A DNA stretch of 8,889 nucleotides from an uncultured Bacilli bacterium (GTDB lineage Bacteria; Bacillota_I; Bacilli_A; RF39; UBA660): the NCBI GenBank assembly GCA_947624075.1, contig CANQIM010000042.1, positions 1-8,889 on the forward strand, written 5' to 3'. This document shows, in pieces, positions 1 through 6,012 of this stretch (its first letter is position 1; each line of letters starts with the position of its first letter). The notes under the pieces are model-generated. The model was not told the origin of the DNA. It did no database searches and saw only the letters and a list, made by a program, of their open reading frames with translations. A program made the position numbers and the translations under genes.

Positions 1-42
1 ATTTGTATTTATTCCACTAATTTCTACTTTATATTTTGCCAT
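1..42 (-). CDS. sigG: N-terminus of a sigma-G-like sporulation sigma factor (partial, runs off left edge)
   Basis: The first 14 codons from an ATG at 42-40 read MAKYKVEISGINTN and continue past the window edge. Sigma-G (SpoIIIG) proteins of spore-formers begin with a conserved stretch of the form NKVEICGVDTSKLPVL; the K-V-E-I-x-G-(V/I)-(D/N)-T core is present here with Ser in place of Cys. Sigma-G is the late forespore RNA polymerase sigma factor. A full AGGAGG Shine-Dalgarno lies 7 nt before the ATG, at 50-55, which strongly supports this start. That site lies inside a hairpin with a T-tract (listed separately), so expression may be restrained. The usual upstream neighbour in many spore-formers, sigE, is absent; an ASCH-kinase gene is there instead. 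Only 14 residues are visible, so the call rests on this short signature. Confidence 0.62.
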   Translation of the reverse strand, partial: MAKYKVEISGINTN

Positions 43-79
43 AAAAAAGCCTCCTATCATTTTTATGGTAGAAAGGCTT
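43..79 (-). terminator. Terminator-like hairpin containing the RBS of the sigG-like gene
   Basis: On the minus strand, arms AAGCCT (79-74) and AGGCTT (52-47) pair. Inner pairings CTA/TAG and CAT/ATG extend the stem through a C-A mismatch and a bulge to an AAAA loop (64-61). The hairpin is followed by T residues down to 43 and then directly by ATG at 42. It follows the ASCH-kinase stop codon (103-105) by 23 bp, so it can serve as that gene's intrinsic terminator. The complete AGGAGG of the next gene (50-55) lies in the descending arm. The same structure could therefore both stop transcription and mask the ribosome site. Confidence 0.7.
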
Positions 80-102
80 AAATTTTATACATTTTTTATT
101 TA

Positions 103-1143
103 TTAAAATAAAACTTTATCAACAATACTCATCCATTTCATAGCGGTTTCATCTAATTGTTTAATTCCGTAAGCTTCTAAAAACTGATCAAAATATTCTA
201 TCTTTTTATTTCTTATAAAGCTTTTCTTTAAATAATATAAGTCAAAATATTTAGTTGAAATACTTAAATCACCTAAATCAATTAAACAAGCCTGTTTACT
301 TTCTTCATTTATTAATATATTTGGCAAACTATAGTCACCATGAACTAACACTTCGTCCTTTGGTTTATTATCAATTAGAAATTTAATTATATCTTCACGG
401 CTCATTTGAGGATATAATTCCATAATTTCTGGTAATATTATGTCAATTTTTTCTAGGATTTGTTTTAATAAATTATCAGTAGAATTATTTTTAAATGGAC
501 AATCAGTAATAGTTATACTATGTAGTTTTTTTAAGTTTTCTCCAACTATCTTGGCAAAATTAGAAAACTTATGAGCTGAAATACCACTAATTTTTTCTTG
601 AATATAATATTGCTTTCCTGCGGTTTCTTTAAAAAAATAGGCCTGTGGTACAAGTATTTTTCCCTGTAACCATTTAGCTCTTTCATATTCATCTTTTAAA
701 CTATTTCTACTACTTAAGCTTTGAATTTTTATAATTACTTCTCTGCCACACTTATCTTTAGCTTCATAAACAGTACTTGAACTATGTCCAACATTATTTT
801 TCTTTATAGTTGTTATATCTAATAAATCTAAGACTTCACTGTCAAAATCATCAAAACTAATCATCCCATCATATTTAATACGATATACTATTATTTTAGA
901 AATATTTTTATAAAACGAAACTGCCTCAGCAACATTTTCAAAGCCAAACAAGTCACAAGGCAATAAATTAAAACAATCGCTCAAACTTTTATACTTACTT
1001 TTACTAGTAATTTCTACTTCGATATTTTCATCTTTATAATTTAAAAAGACAAAGTCCTTATTATTATAAGTATCATCATCAGTAATTATATAAACTTGAC
1101 GTCCTTTTTTTATATTATCAAATTCTTTTTTACTTATTTGCAT
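103..1143 (-). CDS. ASCH (PUA-like) domain fused to an APH(3')-type phosphotransferase
   Basis: Two domains are visible, numbered from the chosen ATG (346 aa). Residues 1-93 fit an ASCH fold: an N-terminal strand, a F-x-x-I-K-x-G turn, then YKSLSDCF and a helix EAVSFYKN before a final strand IIVYRIKYDG. ASCH domains are beta-barrels thought to bind RNA or nucleotides. Residues ~117-346 are an aminoglycoside phosphotransferase-type kinase: glycine-rich loop NVGHSSSTVYEA, Lys139 (VIIKIQ), Glu152, LHSITITDCPF, catalytic loop HGDYSLPN (Asp270, Asn275), IDLG (Asp289), and a terminal LF as in APH(3')-IIIa. The catalytic kit is complete, but positions I recall as substrate-contacting in APH(3')-IIIa differ: Arg211 aligns with Asp292, and the terminal Asp-Glu pair with Lys-Val. 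The substrate is unknown and drug resistance should not be assumed. A GTG nine codons upstream (1170) has no RBS and lies in a hairpin; ATG 1143 has AGGA 11 nt upstream and begins exactly at the domain. The gene is monocistronic, with its own promoter. Confidence 0.8.
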   Translation of the reverse strand: MQISKKEFDNIKKGRQVYIITDDDTYNNKDFVFLNYKDENIEVEITSKSKYKSLSDCFNLLPCDLFGFENVAEAVSFYKNISKIIVYRIKYDGMISFDDFDSEVLDLLDITTIKKNNVGHSSSTVYEAKDKCGREVIIKIQSLSSRNSLKDEYERAKWLQGKILVPQAYFFKETAGKQYYIQEKISGISAHKFSNFAKIVGENLKKLHSITITDCPFKNNSTDNLLKQILEKIDIILPEIMELYPQMSREDIIKFLIDNKPKDEVLVHGDYSLPNILINEESKQACLIDLGDLSISTKYFDLYYLKKSFIRNKKIEYFDQFLEAYGIKQLDETAMKWMSIVDKVLF

Positions 1144-1164
1144 AACCAACACATTCCTATTTTC

Positions 1165-1190
1165 ATTCACTTTAATATCATTAAATGAAT
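1165..1190 (-). promoter_or_regulatory. Leader hairpin or operator-like inverted repeat before the ASCH-kinase gene
   Basis: Arms 1180-1190 and 1165-1176 are complementary over 11 bp with one bulged G and a 3-nt loop (1177-1179). The repeat lies about 20-35 nt downstream of the -10 box, in the predicted 5' leader or operator zone. The upstream GTG (1170-1168) sits in the 3' arm, which argues against its use as the start. The stem is nearly all A-T, so RNA stability would be modest and a protein-binding site is equally possible. Confidence 0.45.
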
Positions 1191-1208
1191 CGTAATCTAA
1201 TTGAGGCT

Positions 1209-1237
1209 ATTATATCATCATGCAATTTAGCTGTCAA
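1209..1237 (-). promoter_or_regulatory. Perfect-consensus sigma-A promoter for the ASCH-kinase gene
   Basis: On the minus strand, TTGACA (1237-1232), a 17-bp spacer and TATAAT (1214-1209) match the housekeeping consensus at all 12 hexamer positions. The predicted transcription start is near 1202, giving a leader of about 58 nt to the ATG at 1143. Confidence 0.85.
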
Positions 1238-1275
1238 AAGTCTACTTTATTAATTGAAAAAGTATCTGACAGAAA

Positions 1276-1304
1276 TATATTTTTATGTTATAAGTCTTTG
1301 TCAA
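1276..1304 (-). promoter_or_regulatory. Possible second promoter upstream of the ASCH-kinase gene
   Basis: A second exact TTGACA (1304-1299) on the minus strand is followed 17 bp later by AATATA (1281-1276), or 19 bp later by TATATT. The -35 is perfect and the -10 is weak. It lies between the terminator of the large gene and the strong promoter, so it could only serve the ASCH-kinase gene. Confidence 0.3.
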
Positions 1305-1323
1305 AGCAACTAGTATAAATAGT

Positions 1324-1353
1324 AAAAAGCTCCTACTTTTGTAGAAAGCTTTT
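1324..1353 (-). terminator. Intrinsic terminator of the large repeat-protein gene
   Basis: Minus-strand stem AAAAGCT (1353-1347) with AGCTTTT (1331-1325), then CTAC/GTAG around an AAAA loop, followed by a run of five T residues (1328-1324). It begins 8 bp after the TAA stop at 1361-1363. The core sequence closely resembles the hairpin at 43-79. Confidence 0.85.
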
Positions 1354-1360
1354 CATTTTA

Positions 1361-4300
1361 TTATATTGTAATTTGTAAAATTTTTTCCTTATCATTACTA
1401 GAACCTATTTCTTTTAGATTTTGCGTAGTTAAACTAATGTTATCACCTTTTTCAAGCTCAAATTGTTCAACATAATTTTTTATATCTTTATCAATCAAGT
1501 CCATTGTCTCAGGATCAATTATTGTTCTACGTAAATCTTTAGCATTATCAAGTGCTCCTTCTACATTTCTATAAAGAAGGGACTGGAACAATGAAAAGAC
1601 ATTTTCTGATAATTCTATACCTTCTTTTTCGGTTGCTTGTCCTTTTGTAATAGCTAATTGAGAAATAACTAGTGGTATTAAATCATCTCTTGCCATTTTT
1701 AAGGTATTAATTGTTAGAACATGCATCATCATATTTTGATTTATAGAAACTAAGTTTTGTCTCATAATTTGATTAGTAGTTAATAATCTATTTGTTTTAT
1801 CAAAAAGGGCATTATACAATGTATTAAGTTTCAAATAATCACCAAATAACTCTTCATCATTTTTATCTATTTTATCTAATTTTTCTTTTACTTCTGCCGT
1901 CTTCTTGGTAGCAACTTCATACATAGCATTATTCTTTTTTCGATAAGCATCTATATAATTACTCATACCTTCGTATTGCCTAAATTCATTATATAAAATT
2001 TTTATTTGTTCATCTATTTTTTGGGCTAATTGATTAATGGCATCAGGATTAAAGACAATATTTACTTCTTTTTTATCATTTACTTCAATACCAAATAATG
2101 ACCTTAAAAAGCTTTTTTTACTTTCTTTCTTCTCTTCTTTTGAATAAACTTTACTTAAAACTTGATTAATTGTTTCTACAGAATTATCATGTACTTTACT
2201 TTGAACTAACTTTGGTAATTCTTTATTTATATATTTAGCATGAAAAAGAAGTTCGTTATCAAAATTTAAAATACTACTATAGCTATCATCTAAAGAATTA
2301 ATTTTAGCATTATTTAATATTTCTATTCTATCACTTAGTGTCAAACTATCTTCATAGAAAATACCTGTTTTAACTTCTTTTTCTAATCTATCATAATTAC
2401 CCTCAAATAACTTCACTATTTTTTCTAAAACTTTATTATCACTGTCAAATAAACTTTCTACCACATCTTTAATCGTTATATCTTGTCTTTCCAAAGGAAA
2501 ATAATTTTTAAAAACATTTTCAAATTTAAAGTAATCAATTTTCTCATATTCAAAAGTTTTTAAATCTAAACTAACACCCAATTTATTTAGAATATTTTCT
2601 AAAGTAATATTTTCGTCATTAAAAAATTCTTTTTCTTTACATTCTTGAGCAAGTACGGAAAGTATCATCGAAAAATAAGCTAAATCAGCTTTAGAAGTAA
2701 TTAACTCTTCATGTTTTTTAAGCATAAAATCATTTTCTAATTTTCCGTAATTATATAAAGCTTGTCTAATAAGATAGGAAACATCTTTATTAAAACTTTT
2801 AATATCTTTTTTTATCTTTTCTTCTTGTAATTCTCTTTGTTTTTCATTAGAAAGCTTTTCATATTCACTAAAAACTTTCTCTTTAGATAAACTAAAATCA
2901 TTTAAAAATCTTTTATAGTATACACTATTATTTAACTCTTCATTAAAAATATTTTTTAAGATACTATAAACAGTAATATTTTTACGTTCCACATTTTTGT
3001 TATAACCACCAAAAATATAATCACCAAAGTCTTTTTGAATAATTTCTAAAGAGACTTTTTCACCTAAACTTTTTAGACCCATTTCATCTAAAATATATTC
3101 ATATGATACACCTAATGTTAAAAATAATTCTCTGATAAAACTATCATTATATAAAATACTCATTAATAAGGAAATAGCCTTTTTATCTTGCTTTTCTAAA
3201 TCCTTCCTTTTATTACTAAGCATTAAATAAATAGCTGATGCCTTTTCCAAAACATCTATTACTTCTGTACCTAAATCATGAAATATCTTTTCTTTTAACT
3301 CATTTTCTTTTCTTAAGATTTTAACTCTTATAGCTTCATGCATTTGTTTCGTAAAATCCTTATCTAAATTTACTTGATGATTAAGAGATTCAAAAATATT
3401 TTCCATTATCATACTTTTATTAAATTCTTTATCACATAAATTAAGTATTACATCTTCAGGCTTTATATCACTTTTTTTCGAATTAACTCCTCCATGAAGA
3501 AAACGATTAAATCTTTCTATCATAAGCATCTCATCTAAAGAAACAGCTTCAATTTCTTTTTTACTTATATCAAGATTTAATAACTTCAAAACTTTTTCTA
3601 AAGTAACTCCAAATTCTTTAAAAAACTCATCTACTTCTAATCCATAATAACAATTAGCTATATATAAAGCTAAAGTATCAGCATCATCTTCATTAACTAA
3701 AATTTTTTCATTAACTAAATGATTTTGCCTTTTTTCTAAAATAAGTTGATAAACTTTACCAGTAAATTCTATAAAATCCTTAGTATCTTTATCTAAATCC
3801 ATTAAAAATTCTTTTCTTTTTCTTTCTTCCCTTAATTGATTTTCTTCATTATAGTCTTTTTCTACTTCTTCTTTAAAATTATTAAAAGTATCAATTCCTA
3901 CTCCTAGTTTTGCTAGTAACTTATCAATAGCTAAACTATTAGAAATCTTTTTATCAAGAGCTTTTAAAAACACATCACTAACAGTAATATCTTCTCTTTT
4001 CATCTGTTTTTCTAATTCTAAAATATATTTTTCATATTTTTCCTTTATAGAAAAAGGATTTGCTGTTTCACCATTTACTTCACTTTCATAAAAAGAAATC
4101 TTTAATTTACTTCGTAAATCAGATAATTTAACTTTTTTCTTAGCTAAAACATTTGTAATTGCTTGCTGCTCAGAAAAGGAATTATTTTTAACTGGAGCAT
4201 CTTCATAGAAAAATAATGCAAATAATAATGATAATGAAATTGTATCCTCTCTAGAAAAATCCGTTCTACCTCTAAAAAAAGAATATAGCTTATTGGCTGT

Positions 4301-4849
4301 TTCCAAATAATTAACAACCCCAACTCTTAAGTCAGCAAAAATTTCTCTTTCAACCATGGCCTTTAAATTTTTTCTATCTCGTTCAGAAAATTTTTCTAAT
4401 TCTTTTGCTACATTGCTCATATAACTGGCTCTTGGTAAAAAATTACTAATAAAATGATCAAAATCAACTTTATCAGCACACATTTTAATTACATTCAATA
4501 AAATATCGGTTGCCGTTAACTTACAATAACCCTCATCACTAACATTAGGTAAAAAATCTCTAATAAAAGGAAACTCTTTATCTAAAGAAATATTATAATC
4601 TATATCACTACTTAAAGTAAAATCTTGTTCTGTAAAACCATATTTAGATAATAAACTATAATACTGACTTTTTTTGGCATAAGCAATTAAAAATATAATC
4701 AATATTTTAGTATAATAATTAAATGTAGCTGATTCTTTTGTTTTTATAGATTTATCATCATCTTTATAATAGTAAAAAAGTGGTAAAAGTGCATCAATAA
4801 ACTCTTTCGTATCTTGAGGAACTAAAGAAACAAACTTTTCATAATTCAA
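1361..4849 (-). CDS. Large protein of tandem Clp_N-like helical repeats with a TelA-like C-terminal region
   Basis: A 1162-aa, probably cytosolic protein with no signal peptide and no Walker or other nucleotide-binding motif that I can see. Residues ~60-830 hold about 4.5 degenerate copies of a ~170-aa unit. A motif of the form S-(L/I)-x-x-x-F ... (R/K)-x-D-I-T-x-x-D-V starts near 88, 267, 437, 600 and 770. Each copy continues with a leucine-rich helix ending L-x-x-LGV/F (near 131, 309, 482, 645, 809). A second half follows, ending F-x-x-x-GVT/S-x-E-x-(V/I)-L (near 66, 233, 409, 575, 753). This double-helical pattern resembles the Clp/Hsp100 N-domain, which binds substrates and adaptors. Charged, coiled-coil-like linkers separate the copies. 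Near 911-920 KKSFLRSLFG precedes a helical region to ~1130 resembling TelA/KlaA (toxic-anion resistance) proteins, a weaker match. The first in-frame Met is over 100 codons in, so the start is non-ATG. TTG 4849 has AAGGGGG 8 nt upstream; a TTG at 4870 is possible, but its AGGA would lie at or above the predicted transcription start. It has its own promoter and terminator. Function unknown. Confidence 0.75.
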   Translation of the reverse strand: MNYEKFVSLVPQDTKEFIDALLPLFYYYKDDDKSIKTKESATFNYYTKILIIFLIAYAKKSQYYSLLSKYGFTEQDFTLSSDIDYNISLDKEFPFIRDFLPNVSDEGYCKLTATDILLNVIKMCADKVDFDHFISNFLPRASYMSNVAKELEKFSERDRKNLKAMVEREIFADLRVGVVNYLETANKLYSFFRGRTDFSREDTISLSLLFALFFYEDAPVKNNSFSEQQAITNVLAKKKVKLSDLRSKLKISFYESEVNGETANPFSIKEKYEKYILELEKQMKREDITVSDVFLKALDKKISNSLAIDKLLAKLGVGIDTFNNFKEEVEKDYNEENQLREERKRKEFLMDLDKDTKDFIEFTGKVYQLILEKRQNHLVNEKILVNEDDADTLALYIANCYYGLEVDEFFKEFGVTLEKVLKLLNLDISKKEIEAVSLDEMLMIERFNRFLHGGVNSKKSDIKPEDVILNLCDKEFNKSMIMENIFESLNHQVNLDKDFTKQMHEAIRVKILRKENELKEKIFHDLGTEVIDVLEKASAIYLMLSNKRKDLEKQDKKAISLLMSILYNDSFIRELFLTLGVSYEYILDEMGLKSLGEKVSLEIIQKDFGDYIFGGYNKNVERKNITVYSILKNIFNEELNNSVYYKRFLNDFSLSKEKVFSEYEKLSNEKQRELQEEKIKKDIKSFNKDVSYLIRQALYNYGKLENDFMLKKHEELITSKADLAYFSMILSVLAQECKEKEFFNDENITLENILNKLGVSLDLKTFEYEKIDYFKFENVFKNYFPLERQDITIKDVVESLFDSDNKVLEKIVKLFEGNYDRLEKEVKTGIFYEDSLTLSDRIEILNNAKINSLDDSYSSILNFDNELLFHAKYINKELPKLVQSKVHDNSVETINQVLSKVYSKEEKKESKKSFLRSLFGIEVNDKKEVNIVFNPDAINQLAQKIDEQIKILYNEFRQYEGMSNYIDAYRKKNNAMYEVATKKTAEVKEKLDKIDKNDEELFGDYLKLNTLYNALFDKTNRLLTTNQIMRQNLVSINQNMMMHVLTINTLKMARDDLIPLVISQLAITKGQATEKEGIELSENVFSLFQSLLYRNVEGALDNAKDLRRTIIDPETMDLIDKDIKNYVEQFELEKGDNISLTTQNLKEIGSSNDKEKILQITI

Positions 4850-4877
4850 AAAGACTACCCCCTTAATCAAAGTAGTC
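4848..4877 (-). terminator. Hairpin with T-tract between trmL and the large gene, containing the large gene's RBS
   Basis: Minus-strand arms GACTAC (4877-4872) and GTAGTC (4858-4853) form 6 bp, extendable by G-U pairs, and are followed by TTTTT (4852-4848). It could terminate the U32-Trx-trmL operon. The AAGGGGG Shine-Dalgarno of the large gene (4864-4858) lies in the loop and 3' arm, and the TTG start (4849-4847) shares the T-tract. The predicted start of transcription for the large gene falls within or beside the 5' arm, so transcripts from the local promoter may not carry the whole stem. Confidence 0.5.
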
Positions 4878-4879
4878 CT

Positions 4880-4908
4880 ATTCTATCATAAATTACTGTT
4901 TTTGTAAA
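4880..4908 (-). promoter_or_regulatory. Sigma-A-type promoter for the large repeat-protein gene
   Basis: On the minus strand, TTTACA (4908-4903), a 17-bp spacer and TAGAAT (4885-4880) each differ from consensus at one position. The predicted start near 4873 gives a leader of only about 25 nt to the TTG at 4849. It lies just after the trmL stop codon, so the large gene is probably transcribed separately from the operon. Confidence 0.65.
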
Positions 4909-4917
4909 TAATTATGT

Positions 4918-5439
4918 TTAATCTCGCTCTAAAAAATCTTTTCCTTTATGGCCTAAATCCTCTGGCTCATCTCTAAGCAAATCATTATAATCTTGTTGCC
5001 TTAAAGCTTCATATATGACAATCGCAACAGCATTAGAAACATTCAGTGCTCTAACATTACTTGTCATAGGAATACGCATACAGTGTTCTAAATCTTCTTT
5101 CAATATTTCTTTAGGAATACCAGTAGATTCTTTACCAAAAATAAAATATAACTCTTCATTACTATTACTATAATCAAAGCTACTATGAGGCTTATGACCG
5201 TATCTTGTAAAATAATAATAAATTCCTCTATTTTTCTTTTTAAAATCATCCCAATTATCATAAACTTCATAATTTAACTTATCAATATAATTTACCCCAC
5301 TTCTTTTAACATGGGCATCATCAAGTTCAAATCCTAACGGCTTTATCAAATGAAGTTTTGTATTAGTCGCAACACAAGTACGCATTATATTACCTGTATT
5401 CTGTGGTATTTCTGGCTCATAAAGAACTATATTATTCAT
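4918..5439 (-). CDS. trmL: tRNA (cytidine(34)-2'-O)-methyltransferase TrmL
   Basis: A SpoU/TrmH (SPOUT) family enzyme that uses S-adenosylmethionine to 2'-O-methylate the wobble nucleotide (C34 or cmnm5U34) of tRNA-Leu isoacceptors in the cytoplasm. Length is 173 aa, close to the short single-domain TrmL type (about 155-165 aa). All family motifs are visible: PEIPQNTGNIMR at 9-20 (the Asn and Arg of SPOUT motif 1), FGKESTGIP at 101-109, and IPMTSNVRALNVSNAVAI at 123-140, which forms the knotted cofactor site. The acidic tail after ~150 is variable in the family. ATG 5439 is preferred because GGAG lies 6 nt upstream; a TTG four codons earlier lacks a better RBS. The ATG sits inside the end of the thioredoxin-like gene (8-bp overlap), implying co-transcription and probably translational coupling. 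Confidence 0.92.
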   Translation of the reverse strand: MNNIVLYEPEIPQNTGNIMRTCVATNTKLHLIKPLGFELDDAHVKRSGVNYIDKLNYEVYDNWDDFKKKNRGIYYYFTRYGHKPHSSFDYSNSNEELYFIFGKESTGIPKEILKEDLEHCMRIPMTSNVRALNVSNAVAIVIYEALRQQDYNDLLRDEPEDLGHKGKDFLERD

Positions 5440-5962
5440 AGATTTCTCCAATATTATTTAAATCTATAAATTGTTCTGCTTTTTTAACAGTAAGTTTTTC
5501 TTTACTATTTCCTTGTAAAATACTTCTAATCTTTCCTTCTTCAAATAAAACAATTGCTGGATACTTTGAAGTTAATTTATTACGATATGGATATTTCTCA
5601 TTAAAAGAATTAACAAACTCATCTTGATTAATATCACTTAAATTTAAATAAACTATTTCCTCCTGCAAATTTTCTTTTTCAATTAATTTCTTAAAATCTT
5701 TTTCAAAATTACGACACAACATATCACTAGAAGTACACATATAAATAACTATTGTAGGATTTTCCATAAGATAATGGTCTAACTCCTCATTAGTAATCTC
5801 AGAAATCACTCCTCTAATAACTGGCGTTTCCTTTTGATATTCATCATATACATGATACAACTTACTTAAATAAAGGGTTATACCAATTCCTAAAGCAAAA
5901 ATAAGTATTAATATAAAATAATTTTTCAATTTCTTTTTTTCTTTGTTTTTACTATTTGCCAT
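5432..5962 (-). CDS. Membrane-anchored thioredoxin-like protein lacking CxxC
   Basis: A 176-aa protein with a lysine-rich N-terminus, one hydrophobic segment at about 14-33 (YFILILIFALGIGITLYL) and an extracytoplasmic domain, inferred from the positive-inside rule. The domain reads like a thioredoxin fold: helix NEELDHYL, strand PTIVIYM, an active-site-like turn, helix RNFEKDFKKL, strand EIVYLNL, then a probable cis-proline in KYPAIVLFEEGKI (Pro135). At the active-site position the sequence is C-T-S-S-D-M-L-C (Cys76, Cys83), so the usual CxxC reads DMLC and only the second Cys is kept. This suggests a monothiol or non-redox role, or an unusual C-x6-C pair. ATG 5962 follows GAGGAAG by 8 nt; a GTG three codons upstream overlaps that site and is unlikely. 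It lies between the U32 gene (50-bp gap) and trmL (8-bp overlap). The exact family was not recognised. Confidence 0.75.
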   Translation of the reverse strand: MANSKNKEKKKLKNYFILILIFALGIGITLYLSKLYHVYDEYQKETPVIRGVISEITNEELDHYLMENPTIVIYMCTSSDMLCRNFEKDFKKLIEKENLQEEIVYLNLSDINQDEFVNSFNEKYPYRNKLTSKYPAIVLFEEGKIRSILQGNSKEKLTVKKAEQFIDLNNIGEIYE

Positions 5963-5985
5963 AAAAACCACTTCCTCACAATATT

Positions 5986-5994
5986 ATTTTACCA
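5986..5994 (-). promoter_or_regulatory. Possible extended -10 element before the thioredoxin-like gene
   Basis: TGGTAAAAT on the minus strand has the extended -10 form TGnTAnAAT, in the 50-bp gap after the U32 stop. No convincing -35 is present, and in so AT-rich a gap chance matches are common. If active it would give an internal operon promoter with a very short leader. Confidence 0.22.
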
Positions 5995-6012
5995 TAAATT
6001 TATAACTTTTTA

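Noticed and set aside
103..1143. Calling the kinase an aminoglycoside-resistance gene outright
   Set aside because: The catalytic motifs match, but the fused N-terminal domain and the altered substrate-side residues make the substrate uncertain.
1144..1170. GTG start for the ASCH-kinase gene, nine codons upstream
   Set aside because: No Shine-Dalgarno precedes it, it lies in the arm of a hairpin, and the ASCH domain begins at the ATG at 1143.
1361..4849. Large gene as an SMC/Rad50-type ATPase or other coiled-coil motor
   Set aside because: No Walker A, Walker B or signature motif is visible, and the regular ~170-residue repeat pattern is not that of a continuous coiled coil.
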